This document shows, piece after piece, positions 10,333-22,009 of a stretch of DNA of 64,000 nt. The position numbers and the translations under genes were made by a program. Under the pieces are notes generated by a model. It was not told the origin of the DNA, ran no database searches, and saw only the letters and a list, made by a program, of their open reading frames with translations. This DNA is from Gamarada debralockiae (Eukaryota > Ascomycota > Leotiomycetes > Helotiales > Hyphodiscaceae): NCBI GenBank assembly GCA_002803225.1, contig NXFV01000014.1, positions 26,418-90,417 on the forward strand, given 5' to 3'. How positions within the stretch are numbered: position 1 is the first letter of the stretch; each line of letters opens with the position of its first letter.

Positions 10333-10452
10333 AACCATCCATCGCGTCTTTCTTTCTCTTTCCTCACCTCACCCTTCTTCCTCCACCTCCCCAACCATCC
10401 ATTCCGTCTCTCCGCCTCTTTCCTCGCCTTATCATTCCTCGTCCACCTCTCC
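10333..10452. repeat. Imperfect 60-bp tandem duplication in a C/T-rich tract
   Basis: Two diverged 60-bp copies start at 10333 and 10393 with aaccatcca and continue with similar C/T-rich sequence. They sit in an open frame 10114-10662 (+) of 182 codons, where they would encode NHPSRLSFSFL and NHPFRLSASFL blocks. Composition is low-complexity and nothing else supports this frame as a gene, so I list only the repeat. Confidence 0.6.
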
Positions 10453-10662
10453 ATAAGCCCATGGAACGAACCAGCATCCTGTATCAAGACCTCCCATGCT
10501 TTATCTCTCTACCTATTTATCTCACTAGGGTATAGAAATGTCTTTCGAGTTGTGCTGGTGAAGAATCGGGGGAGATTGCTGGGAACTCTTTTCGAAAAGG
10601 GTAGAATGCTATTTGTTGAGTTAGTCTATGAGATTGAAAGAAGGGAAGGGAGACATACCTAA

Positions 10663-12204
10663 TTTGTCCACCCGTTGCATTTCGGTTAAGTAATTCCATC
10701 CCTTTCGAGGTCTGGCGAGACGAAAGCTATCATTGATTGCACAGAATGGAGTGGCGTGGCGTTGCATGCGACATCTTTTGGAGATGTGTTTTGGAGGGTG
10801 ATGGTTCTATTTCCTCATATTAATGAGTCTAAAATATTTCCAATATTGTTATTACAACGTGATCGCAAATTCCCTGTAGTAATAGTTATGCACCGTATTG
10901 CATCCCGGAACGATGACTTCTCATACCCAAAATCTTCACATTTAGAACAATATAGTATTCATAATGGATTCGAATATCTTATTCCGATTCGTAATATCAT
11001 ACTTTCCCAAACAATCCCACGTGGCGACGGTACCCTCGAGCAAAGATGCGAGATTCTCACATTCATCAGCCTACTGCTTCAGCCTACATCCCAACCTCCT
11101 CTACCAGCTCAATTCCTTCCTCTTCTCCCTCTCCCCCGTCTCCACATTCTATGTTCAAAGTAAATATTGGACTTTACACTCGTAATCCTTTTCCTTAGTG
11201 AAAACCTCATTTGCCGCGAGCGAACCGCGGAAATCTCGGAGCAGCAAGCATTTCGCTACGTAAATACTTCAATTAGGAAAGGGGGAAGATAGAGGAGGAG
11301 AAGAAACGTAGCTGGCATGCTCGCCTTGTTTTTAATTAACCTTCGGTGAGGGTAGGCTATGTCGTCCCGTATTCTGCCATGACTCCCAGTAGGGCGACGG
11401 ATAGTGGGTGACAAAATGCGGCCAACCGGTCTCCACCTTTCGGGATTTTATGAGATTGTGAAGCTTATGTAGAAGACATATGAAATTTTAACATTGCATT
11501 GAAATTGTTTTCTTGAGAATTTAGCGTAAATCCTATTTACGCTTGCATAGGTACCATCTGTCAGATTAGCTGGTTGCTATGGCAACGGTTGTGTACACAT
11601 ATTTCGGGTTCTGGCAACCCTCCAATTTTCCTTCCTTAGAGACATCAATACATACATGATTTTACCACACAATATCGTCTGATTCGACACCATCCATCAA
11701 AGCGGGGCGACACTCTGGCGCTAGAATGTCTTGAGTAACGCGGAACTTTAAATTTCCAATTCCAAGTATCGTGTTTCAGATATGAGATCTCTGAAACAAT
11801 ATGTATTCCACTTTCGAAGTGTAATGTTAACGCATCAAATTGTAGCAAGTATTTTGCGGCTTTCTCGAGCGAGATGCTGGAGTAAGCAAGTAACAGGCGT
11901 AGCTAATTGATTAAAGATTCTGCCTTACTTATAAACAGTCTACTACTTTATACAATAGAACTTCTTGCACCTCTTCCTTCTAGATGACACTCTCTATATT
12001 CGTTCTCCGTTAGAAAAAGTGATCAGTAGTGAGACACCTCCACGATTCTGTGATGGAACGACCACGTATCTGCTATCTTTATTACCGCTTCGGTCTTGAG
12101 GAGCTTGAAGGAGATCCTTGTACTTGAAAGAAAGGCCTCCTGAATCAGCATTGGGGATCTGGGAAGAACGCGGGCTCTTAAATCCCAACGACCAATGTTA
12201 GACT
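10663..12204. other. Gene-poor stretch, nothing recognised
   Basis: AT-rich and mixed sequence without a supported gene on either strand. Short open frames (for example 10756-11163 +) show no family motif and no codon-usage-like signal I could judge. Confidence 0.45.
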
Positions 12205-13170
12205 TTGAGCACTTCCTTCAGAGCGTTTAGACTCCCCAGCGCCCATCATTTCCGCCAAGCTAGAATCCCAGGGGTTGAACCTAAGAGCCACTTGGAGAAG
12301 ATGCAACTAGTTATGAATCGGCGTGTATCTGAGTTTGCCGATCCTTGTGCCAAAGCCTACCTAGGAGCTTACTATGTCCTCTCAGCAGACCATACGACAG
12401 CTAGGAACCTCTTCGCTGCTGAAATCAAATCCGGCCTTGCATTGTTATTCGATGATGTGGACTGGAACGATTGTCTGGGCTATTACATCCTCGCGGAATT
12501 TTGATGCGCCCCGGCGATGACCATAATGCCCTAAGCGCCTGGTCGCTCCTTGGACCAACGGACCTTGATGTTCCAGAGGTGGTGTTTCATTGCAACGATC
12601 AGGAGAGACAAGCTACAGCTCCTGAGCTCCTGAGCAATGTGCGATTTCAATTACGACCCGAAGCGAGCAATCGAGAGAGATTCGAAGCTCTCAGGAAAGA
12701 GTGCGACTTGCAACGACGACATATAGGCTACAAGAGTTCGGACGTCATATCTCGCATTCAAGCATTGAAGGCAATCAGAACGGATCTGGAATTACACGGA
12801 CCTGTATACGGCATTGCTAGTCCACGCAATGGATATCTCTCTAACCACTGTGATGGACGTTGTGGCAAGAAGTGGAAATTTGCAGACAACATCTATTGTT
12901 GTAAGTTCTGCCCAGACACACGTTCTCTGAAGAATGCGAAGATACTCTCAGGAGTGGAAAGCTGCAGAGATTTATCAGCCACAAGAGCCGTGAGTGACTG
13001 CACGTGCCCAAATGGGATGACAACGAGTACGCAAAAGTCGGTAAGGGGAAAGTGACGGTGCTCGCAAAGGAGGTGAGGTGATTTCTATTGCGGAATGGTT
13101 GAACATTCTCAGGCATGAATTGGGTATTCCGAGAATAGAGAAGCCAGATAGAGAGGATCAAGTTCAACCT
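12205..13170 (+). pseudogene. C-terminal remnant of a fungal TPR/zinc-binding protein
   Basis: The region reads as the end of a fungal protein type with TPR-like helices followed by a Cys-rich terminal domain. Helical part: FADPCAKAYLGAYYVLSADH, WNDCLGYYILAE and, one base out of frame near 12500, LMRPGDDHNALSAWSLLG. Cys part: HCDGRCGKKWKFADNIYCCKF with further Cys. A third frame near 13003 gives VPKWDDNEYAKV, the usual end motif of this type, and after one more shift near 13070 GGEVISIAEWLNILRHELG. At least three single-base disruptions are therefore needed to join it, and the N-terminal half is missing. The family is recalled by pattern only and its function is not known to me. Confidence 0.55.
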
Positions 13171-13186
13171 GTGAATGCCACTCAAT

Positions 13187-13709
13187 GAGATCTACTGGAA
13201 ACTCAGAAACTCAAAGCTAGGTAGAGAGTCCAGTGCAGCCAGGCGTTTAGGGTAGGACAATAACTAGAAGCACCATAAGTCTAGAAGAGGCAGAGCAGCT
13301 CCAACGCATGTGGCAGATCTAAAGTCTACAGTAGTCAGAATATCAGTAACTTCCAACAATGATGGGCGTTGGCACTGGGTACTTTATGGCGGGCGGCCGA
13401 GGCTTCCAAACCTCTGCCACTTTTATTTTTCGCGATATGGCTGAAGCCTTAACTAATCAACGGGGTTTTGATGGCCTCCCATATGTTCTGCTGTGGGACT
13501 GTATTCCTGGCTTACGGATTTCATACTTATTATGACAATATCTGATGAGGGTTGAGAATGTCTTTCAATTGGAGTACCTCGTAATTGAATTGTTAAAAAC
13601 GAATAGTCTGCCGATATTCAAATATCTACATGTTAAATTGCAGTACTGTAATCGAGTATCCGCTGTTTGATTAAGTCAGCCAGGCTCTAAGGCCAGGGAA
13701 TCCAGCGAC
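13187..13709. other. Intergenic region, nothing recognised
   Basis: No supported gene. It holds the 3' flank of the arabinofuranosidase gene and the end of the TPR/zinc remnant. Confidence 0.5.
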
Positions 13710-15983
13710 TCACGGAACATTCCAACTCCAGGTTCCATTTCCAGGGCTAGTGTTGGTTAGATTGAGTGGCTGGGGAGTAATGGCTGTGGCGTTATTCTTG
13801 TAGTTGAATCCATTTGGATCCGGATTCGTGATGATTGTTCCGTTTACAGACGTCCAAGCAGATTCCAGATCCACGCTCAACGGAACGGATGTGCCATTTG
13901 TATTTCTGTCGAGCATAGTAATCAGCATCTGTCCACCTCATCGCGATTGAAATACTCACATAACCTTCAAAAACACTCGCTGGGCACCCTCCATAGCTGC
14001 AGCCCAATACAGCGGCCCAAAATCCCCTTTCGAATTTGTAACTTGCACCGACTCCGTTCCACGATACGCATTAAACAGCTTCTGCAAATAATAACTCACG
14101 CTCAGAACCGTATGCACAGGATCCGCATCAAAAGCAATCAAATTCGGCGTCCAATTATACCAGTTCCAGTTCTGCAAACTCGGAGCATACGAACTCAACT
14201 TCACCACATTGGGATTTCGTTCAGCTCCTAAGAGATACACTCCTTCAGCGATTGCGGACAGGAGGCGTGGGTAGAAGATGTGAATGTCCGCTGGATCGGA
14301 GAAGTTGTCTACACCTGATGGAGTGTCGATTTGGAAAACGGAATACTCGCCGATAAACACCGTGACGTTCGTGTTGTTAGTTGATTCTTGCCAGTTATCG
14401 AAGAAATCGAAGCTGTCGATGAAGAATGCCGGCTCTTCGTAATGATGAGTATCCCACATTGCACCAGCCGGAATATCAATCGTGTAATCAGGATTCTCAT
14501 TGTACGCTGTGCTGATATACGTGATATCCGGATACGCCGCTTTGAGTCCATTGTATAAATACTGGAATCGGAAGGGATAGTTCTTCCCAAACCAGTCCTC
14601 ATTCCCAATTTCAACGTACTTGATGTCGAAGGGCTCGGGGTGGCCGTATTCAGCGCGTTTGCCACCCCAGTAGGTGGAGGTGGATCCCATGCAGAATTCG
14701 AGTTCGTCCAGTGCTTCTTTGAGAAGAGGATACATCGCTGCATCAGTAGCGGGGAACTCGTCAGCGTCTGCTTCGCCAGCGTCGCCGAGACTGTAGCCGC
14801 TGTAAATTGCGAGTACGTTTTGCATCTCCATGGATTCGGTCCATTCGAGGAATTCCATAAGTCCGAGGCCGTTTGTGTTGTAGTATTCTGTCCTGAGCGT
14901 TAGCATAGTCCTATTCATACCCTCGGCGTAACGGCCTACCCCAATTGCCAGGTCTAGGCCAGCGATCCTCAAGTGGGCCTATGGTCTCCCACCATTTCCA
15001 TCGTCTTTGGATCGAATAGCCTTCAATATTGTTGCCTCCGGGCCACCTTAGGAATTTGGGACCCAAATCGTAGATATTCTGTCCCAGATCTTTCCTCAAT
15101 CCGTTCTGATATCCTTTGAACGTCTCGCCAAAAAGACTAATTTGGTCGAAGAAGTAGGTCTGGCCCTGAGCTGCCACGGGATCGAAAGTGATTGCGAGAG
15201 AATTGTTCACATCTGGAGCGGTGACTGTGTTGACAATTTGAGCGGTCACGTAGGTGTAATTGACGACATTCCAAGATTGTGCTGGAATGATTGTGGAAGC
15301 CCAGACTTCGCCAGTAATGTTGGATTGGAGCGACACAGTGATACTGTTGCTGGGGTTGTATTGGTTGCGTACTTGATCTGGGTAGACGTAGAAGGAGATA
15401 TTGTAAGTTTGTGGGGTGACCGGAATTCCCCACCATCCCATGTTCTGGAAGCCCACTGGGCTGCTCGATTCATTTGCAGTTGTTGGAATATCGACGGCAA
15501 GAACCGTTTGATGTGAGTGCGTAAGAGGGTGCAAATTATCCAATCGCAGAGAAGTGTTTCCGACGGGTTTGTACCCGGTGATGACGGGGCCTTGATGGTC
15601 AGTGGATTTCGTACATCGTATCTAAGCAACTTACCAAATGCTTCACAGGCATTCTCCTGATACACGATGCTACTGTCAGGAATTCCTGGAATCGTTCCCC
15701 ACGTGACATCTGACCCATCGAAAGCTCTGTTGGTCAACAGCTCGCCATACAGCCCGCCATCGCCAGAATGATTGATATCTTCGAACATCCATCCATATAG
15801 ATACGGAGCCGTTGCATTCTTCACGCCCGTTTTCGTAAGAATATGCAATGACACAGCACCTGACGAATTGGAGTATTGTCGAGGGGCAATAGTTCCAGAT
15901 CGGGGACGTTTTGGGCCAGCAGCGGCCAATTCGCTGAAAGCCAGGGATGTAGCAAAATACACGAATAGTTTGACAAACATCAT
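13710..15983 (-). CDS. Secreted alpha-L-arabinofuranosidase, GH51
   Basis: Retaining glycoside hydrolase of family 51 that removes arabinofuranosyl side chains from arabinan and arabinoxylan outside the cell. Exons 15983-15635, 15590-14940, 14887-13960 and 13905-13710 (introns 44, 52 and 54 nt) join in frame to 707 residues. A signal peptide (MMFVKLFVYFATSLAFSEL) starts it. The N-terminal domain has PYLYGWMFEDINHSGDGG, typical of fungal AbfA; many N-glycosylation sequons follow. The catalytic barrel has KFLRWPGGNNIEGY, the acid/base Glu in YVEIGNEDWF and the nucleophile Glu in VFIGEYSVF. The C-terminal beta domain ends NGTWSWNVP. All key residues are present and the gene looks intact. It sits 1.3 kb from a dead GH5 glucanase, so this arm may once have held more wall-degrading genes. 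Confidence 0.93.
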
Positions 15984-17332
15984 GAGAGGATTCCACGATC
16001 AGCCTTCTCTAACACTTGTCACCAGCAGGGTAATGTATTTTATACAACATAGTTCCTCAAATTTGTCCCTCAGCCAGGCCTCAGAGACAGACCTACTAGG
16101 AGAGCGCCTTGCCGGAAATTTCTAGAATATACTTCGTGAAATGCGGGGAAAATGTCAAGCCCATTATGACAATCCTTGAACCTTATCATAATGAAGTATC
16201 GTGAAAGATCATCGAGATGAAGTATGCGCACCAATGGTAGAAGATTTTAAGCCCCTTGACCTGCAGGAGCGGGGAAGTGGGGTAACTTGAGGTGACGCGA
16301 TCATGGCAGAAATCCATGCACGGAGATCAATTTTCTCCGTCCTTTCACCTTGTCAAAGTTTGGAGAAGTTTATTTGAGCGCATAAAGAGGTATTGTCTTG
16401 AAAGAAGATTGACGGAGTTGTGCCTGGCAAAACCCCGACAGTCAGCATCGGCAATTGACCCGCCTCATGTGCGTCTGGACACATATTCGCCATCCACCAA
16501 CCCTCTCACATGCAATTTCTTGCTGTGCTCACTCGACCAGTATATAGTTAATGGAGAAGTAAATCTCTCAACACCGTCCACTTGGTACAGACGCACGATT
16601 CTATTTCTTGTGTTGGTTTTCAGATAACGCTCCACGTGGTTGAACGGTGTCAGGTCGTTTTCGCTACATTGATTTCGGGCCACCAACGTCGCCCATGGAA
16701 TAGCGTGCCCCTATTTCATCTTCTCAAATCCTTCGTCCACTTCTCTCACGTCCCGTCTTCCATCTCCTTCCGTCCACTTTTCACGATAGCCTTCCGATCT
16801 TCCAGAGCTGTCATCGCTGCAGACGTGAAGTACTTTCTCAACGGTTTGTGAAAATAACCTCAAACTTGTCCCCAACTTAACTGGTTGTCCCTCTAAGACC
16901 ATGGCACTTGAAGTCCATCCACCATTTAGAGAATTCGAGCCAGTCCAGGGAACCCGTGGCTCTAGACTCTGTTTACCTTAGTGCAAGACTTCAGGAAAAG
17001 GACTGCATTTTGAACATTTGCCAGGCACGATATGGAAAGTTCCACGATCCATAGTTTTGTCTGGGCTTCACAGTGATAGAAAATTATCACCGGCTCTCCT
17101 TATTGAGAGGTACATAAGTATATGCGGTGTTTCCTGCATCGCAGGCCACCAGCCCACGCTTCAATCGCTCTTTAAAGCTCAGTCACTCTTTCAAACAGCA
17201 CGATAAAGTTCTCTGTCAGTTCGTCCCTTTTAATCCAAGCTGTAGTTGCTGTACTTACCCCCTGAGCCTGGCCTAATACCAACAATCGTTCAATCGCTCA
17301 ATTCTTAAATTAGCCCAGAACTCAGCTCAATC
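15984..17332. other. Upstream region of the GH51 gene, no gene seen
   Basis: 1.35 kb without a supported gene. It must contain the GH51 promoter at its left end. Short frames on both strands lack recognisable motifs. Confidence 0.45.
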
Positions 17333-18490
17333 ATGTCTCTTGACGTCTCGCTCCAGACCGATGGCGTATCCCACGACCTTCGTGGAACTGGCACTCCTTC
17401 ACCTTCCCAAAGGTCACTGTCAGCGGCGCTCGGTTTTTGCACAATATCAACTGGCCGAAGAATGTCAATTTTGTAGACTGGACCGCCTACAATGTCAATG
17501 GTGCCGACCTTGGAGGATGGTTGGAAATGGAACAGGTCATCGATCCAACTTGGTGGAATTATTATGCCCCAGACTCAGCAGATGAGTGGGCATTCCGCGA
17601 GACACTCGCGGTCCCGTTCTCGAGAAGCGCTACGTTTCTTTCATCACCGCAGCGGATATCGATAAGCCTGCAGCAGTTGGCGTCAACACTCTTCGCATTC
17701 CAACTACCTGTGTGGCGTAGATCCAGGTCCCAGGTACGCAATTCTACCATGGCAACCAACAATCCCACCTCCGAGCAATCACAAACTCTGCAATCAACAA
17801 ATATGGCATGCACATAATCATCGGTCTTCACTCCTTTCCGGGAGGAGTTAGCACCCTCGATATCGGCGAAACTTTCGGCCACGATGCCTGGTTCTTCAGC
17901 TCAACCAACCTCGAATACTCATCCCACGCCTCGATGCAGTCCTCATATTAATCACAACCTCCGGCCATATGGGCTCTTTCACATTGGCACCAATCAACGA
18001 AGCTTCGGACAACTTCGCAGGCTTTGGCTCGGTTGCGGGACTCACAAATAATGGCATGAACTGGATCAACACATACATCAAAGGCTGCTGTGCAAAGACT
18101 GCCAAGATCGACAAACGCATTCCTCTGATAGAGGAATTCTGGTTGCCGTTTTATGTCAACGAGACAAATCTCGTCAACGATTCGTATATCTATTCCTTTG
18201 CTGCGTAAGGAGTACACCCTCAATATGTCGCGCCTGCGATTTGCGGCCATGGTTCAGCTGCAAAGGGCGATTCGAAGTTCCCCATTTTTGTTGGAGAGTG
18301 GACGCTGCAGACTATGTACAACAACACTTTTGCGAACAGGAAGGCGTTGTTTGATACTCAGAGATATGCGTCGGCGACGCGGCGACGTACGTTCAGGGGT
18401 GGTGCGTTTTGGACTGCGAAGTTTTTGAGTGATGTTGCTGTTGATGGGCAAGGAACTCAGGGGGATTATTGGGATCTGAAGGATGATTGA
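17333..18490 (+). pseudogene. GH5 exo-1,3-beta-glucanase-like pseudogene
   Basis: The functional relatives are secreted exo-beta-1,3-glucanases. Recognisable blocks lie in changing frames: NVNGADLGGWLEMEQVIDPTW (with the family's LGGWL), then after a shift near 17600 LEKRYVSFITAADIDKPA and VGVNTLRIPT. A TAG near 17746 replaces the expected Trp before IQVPGTQFYHGNQQ. GMHIIIGLHSFPGG follows, and after another shift near 17935 TTSGHMGSFTLAPINEASDN, carrying the NE acid/base pair. A TAA near 18207 follows YIYSFAA, and then come GVHPQYVAPAICGHGS and FVGEWTLQTMYNNTF with the nucleophile Glu in VGEW. The end (GGAFWTAKFLSDVA, GTQGDYWDLKDD) stops near 18490. At least two stops and two frameshifts make it dead. 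A second partial copy of its end is at 25250. Confidence 0.85.
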
Positions 18491-19444
18491 TGCTGGGGTG
18501 ATTACCTCTGCTACCAATGCTTCATCGACCTGTAGCATTGGCCAAGAACTGGCGATAGCGAAAGTGATGGTGACGAGGAATCGAGTTGGGATTATTTTCT
18601 TGTACAAAATAGGAATGATGGGAGATTGAAAATGTCAAGTTCAATGGAATGATCTTGGACTAGAGAATTAACAATATTCGAACCACGGTGAGAGACAGAG
18701 CTGTCTTCGTAATGTAAATGATCCAATCTACCCCGCCAAATTACCCTGCTATTACCCCAGGATGCGATCATCCTTCTACAAGTTCTCCTTATAAGTACTA
18801 AATTCTAAGCTCTTTCTTATATAAAAAAAATTTATTAAAAATCTCTGACCGCGATTTAAAATAAATAATTAATCAATCAATCATGTGCTTCACTCGTGCC
18901 AGTTCTCTGACTATAGCAGGATAAGCACGCTCGCTCGCTTACTGTATGTTGAACCCTTAGATCCACTACTGGTACTGTATTACGGTACTATCCCCTCCCC
19001 GGCGCAAACCAAGGTGGAGACTCGGTATCGCCACCGTCCAGATCTCGTTAAACTCCCGAAATAGGGATCATCAGGTTGTTCCCGAGAATCCTGATTGGTT
19101 AGAGTCCCTTGATAGAGTCCGTGCTGGAGTGTGTTACTTCCGAAGTATAAATATCGTGACCTTGGTTAGCGCCGGGGAGGAATACCCAGCCGTGTTGCTT
19201 ACGCCGAGCCACGTTTTTGTTACACACCATTAGAATTAGAGTTTGACTTCCCCTTCCCCGTCTTCACTAGTGTGAGACAAAGGGCTGGAGAAAGAAGTGT
19301 TTCACACGAAGATCATGCATATTGGTTCCATGGCGAGCAGCATGTCACAGCGGAACTTCAATAAAATGGACCGGCCAGCTCGTATCCCGCCTGACAGATT
19401 TGTCGTATCTTGCCTTCTCCATCGGATTTCTAGAGGAATCAATT
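18491..19444. other. Intergenic region, nothing recognised
   Basis: Contains an AT-rich patch near 18815-18880 and the presumed promoter of the CFEM receptor gene. No supported gene. Confidence 0.45.
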
Positions 19445-21346
19445 ATGAAGTTGTACTATCTTCTCGTACTACTGAATCTGGCTACTGTTAGCACTGCTCT
19501 TACTCAGAACGCATCATTCATTGCTGGGGAGATTGCGCAGATCTCGGCATGTGGGGTAGGTCAATTCATCGCGCCTTCGAGCAGAAGAGACGTTATTAAT
19601 TCAGAGTACAGCTGAGCTGTTTAACGCACACTATACCCGGTGTAGGATGCACTTTAACAAATACTACGTGCCAGTGTTCGAGTACTCGGCTTGTGCAGAC
19701 AACATCTGCTTGCATGATGGCTAATTGCACTTTGGCCGAGACTCTTGGTACATACATCTAATACCGAAAGATGCATTGGCTAACTTGAAATCCAAGATCT
19801 CTCTAAAATCCAAGCTGCCATCTGCGAACGCCCTGACCAGTCTCAAAACAAAAAGATCAGGATCATGACCATAGTTTGCGCGATTATCACGAATACTGCC
19901 GCGCTCATACGATTTTCTACCCGCGTCTTGTTGAACCAGACTTTCGATAGCGATGACTGGTTCATTGCTGCTGCCGTTGTAAGCTTTGATCAATCCTCCA
20001 TAGAATCACCTTTCTAACTTAAGATTGCAAGTTGACAGAAGCTCTCTTTACCTTCTTTGGTGTACAACGTAGTCCTACCCCCTACCCTTAATGTGACCAT
20101 TAAGCTGACAGAATTAACAGTCGAGAAGAACGGCTTCGGCGAACATGTGTGGAATATTAATCTAGACGCTATTCCTCGACTTTTCTACTGGTGTACGTAT
20201 TCTATATTTCTCTCATTATATTTACGCTAACACATGCGGACAGTTTACATCTGTGAGATTTTATACGTTATGACGATCGGGTTCATCAAAGTCTCTATCC
20301 TGTTCTTCTACTTGCGCGTGTTCCCGAAGAAATCGTTCCGTATCGCATGTTGGGCAACGATGGCCTTTTGTGGGGCAAGCGCAGTGGCCTTCGCTCTCGT
20401 CACAGTCTTCCAATGCCATCCAATCATCTACATTTGGAGGAAGGATATGAAAGGCGGCCGATGCGTCAATTATAATTCGGTCGCCTGGGCTAATGCCGCC
20501 ATCAACATCTTTCAAGACATCATGATCATACTCCTCCCCATGAACGAGCTACGACATCTGCAACTGACCAGGAAGAAGAAAGTGGGAATGTATGCCATGT
20601 TTGGAGTCGGAGGCTTGTCGGTACCATTTTCCTTACCGGTCTTACACCCTTTATTCTTTTCTTTTTGCTGACAATATTGTTTCCATCATAGTGTCTGCAT
20701 TACTTCTATCGTCCGCCTAGACAGCCTTCGAACATTCGGCTTGACCGCTGATCCAACATGGGACAATATTCCCACGACATTCTGGTCAACGCTGGAGACA
20801 ACCACTGCCATATTCTGCGCTTGCATGCCTTCCATTCGTGCAAGTCTTGTAAGGCTCTTCCCCAAGGTCCTCGGATCTACGACACATCCTATCAGCATAG
20901 GTGTTGGGAGTTTGGGGGAAGGCCCCAATTCAGCCTCACCTGGCGGCTTCGATAACAAGCCCGTTCCATCCCGCATTTTCGAGAAACCAAAACAGCAATT
21001 CATCTGCTTATTACCACTGAAGTTCCGTACCAAATTGAACCAGGCCTCTACAGCTGAAACACACTTATCGCCTGCAACAATTCCTACATCCGGCGCGGCT
21101 GCCCAGGATGATATAAGACACCAAGAGATTACTGTGCAAAACGCCGGTTTCACAACCGCGAAGACGGCGGCATATCTAGAGCGCAACAAACCCTTACCAT
21201 TAACACCAACATCCAAGGTCAGCCTGTCTCTAAGCCGCTCTACTACCACTAGCGCGGAAACCGAGGATCGAAGAGAGGACGTCGAGAAATTCGGCGGCAC
21301 GGGGAACTTCCCCAGAACGAGCGATGACACAAACCGTCTTGTATGA
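19445..21346 (+). CDS. CFEM-domain 7TM receptor (Pth11-like)
   Basis: Plasma-membrane receptor-like protein of the fungal Pth11-related group: CFEM domain plus rhodopsin-like 7TM region. The ATG at 19445 opens a clear signal peptide (MKLYYLLVLLNLATVSTAL), so upstream in-frame ATGs are not preferred. The CFEM part reads ISACGVG|CTLTNTTCQCSST..SACMMANCTL across an intron, with the Cys spacing of the domain. Helices follow over several short introns: IVCAIITNTAALIR, FDSDDWFIAAAVV, FYICEILYVMTIGFIKVSIL then FFYLRVFP, then further helices around SAVAFALVTVF and NIFQDIMIILLPM. After the intron near 20620-20690 come VCITSIVRLDSLRTFGLT and FWSTLETTTAIFCACMPSI, then a long Ser/Thr-rich cytosolic tail. 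No disruption was seen. Related proteins sense surfaces or host cues; this one's ligand is unknown. Confidence 0.85.
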
Positions 21347-22009
21347 TTCTTACTTGTGCGGATGTTGTTCTTGTCCCTCCCTCCCATCGTGCCAGAATAC
21401 TCAAGTCATGAGTATGATAGACGGCTTCGGAAATCGTTGAATTATTTTTTGATGAGGAGAGTAAGTTGCGTCGGCCGTGCAGTCCCGAATAAGGGTTGTG
21501 TGGGTTCGAACCTTGGGCGCCTAATCTCAGGGATGTTTTACCTTTTTACTGCGAGATATTGGACAGACTGAGGGTCTCTTGGGAAACTCAATGAGGCTGT
21601 TGAAGGCGTGCGTTGAAAGGAGAGGTGGGAACGAGTCAGGTGATGCCTAGTGGTTACTGCCACGTACTGACGGACACGAGTTATAGAAGAGGAGACACGG
21701 GACAGGATGCGTCCAGCCTGCCAAGGAATAGCTTGAGGGAAGTCTGAAGCGGAGTGGGGGGTCATCTTCTTGAATCTCACGCGAAAATCCCCGGGTTTTA
21801 GCAGAGGAGGTTTATACCCATGGCGCTCTATCACTAATTGCTTGAATTTGTGTATCAAAGATAAATCTAGGTAGTATTTGTGATAAATACTCCGAGTCCC
21901 AGTGACGGACCAATTTAACGCCATTTCCAAAGTACAACCTTTCAAAACACCCGACGCTGAACCGAATCAAGCTCTGCGTCGATCTGATGGCCATTCTAAA
22001 CCATCAGCC
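21347..22009. other. Convergent intergenic region
   Basis: Lies between the ends of the CFEM receptor and the DUF7703 gene. It contains a gggttcgaacc word near 21508 like a tRNA B box, but no cloverleaf could be built around it. No supported gene. Confidence 0.5.

Noticed and set aside
10114..10662. 182-codon open frame (+)
   Set aside because: C/T-rich low complexity with a 60-bp duplication; no family motif or intron structure supports a protein.
21470..21530. A gggttcgaacc word resembling a tRNA B box or tRNA-derived SINE
   Set aside because: No acceptor stem, D-arm or anticodon arm could be paired around it by eye.
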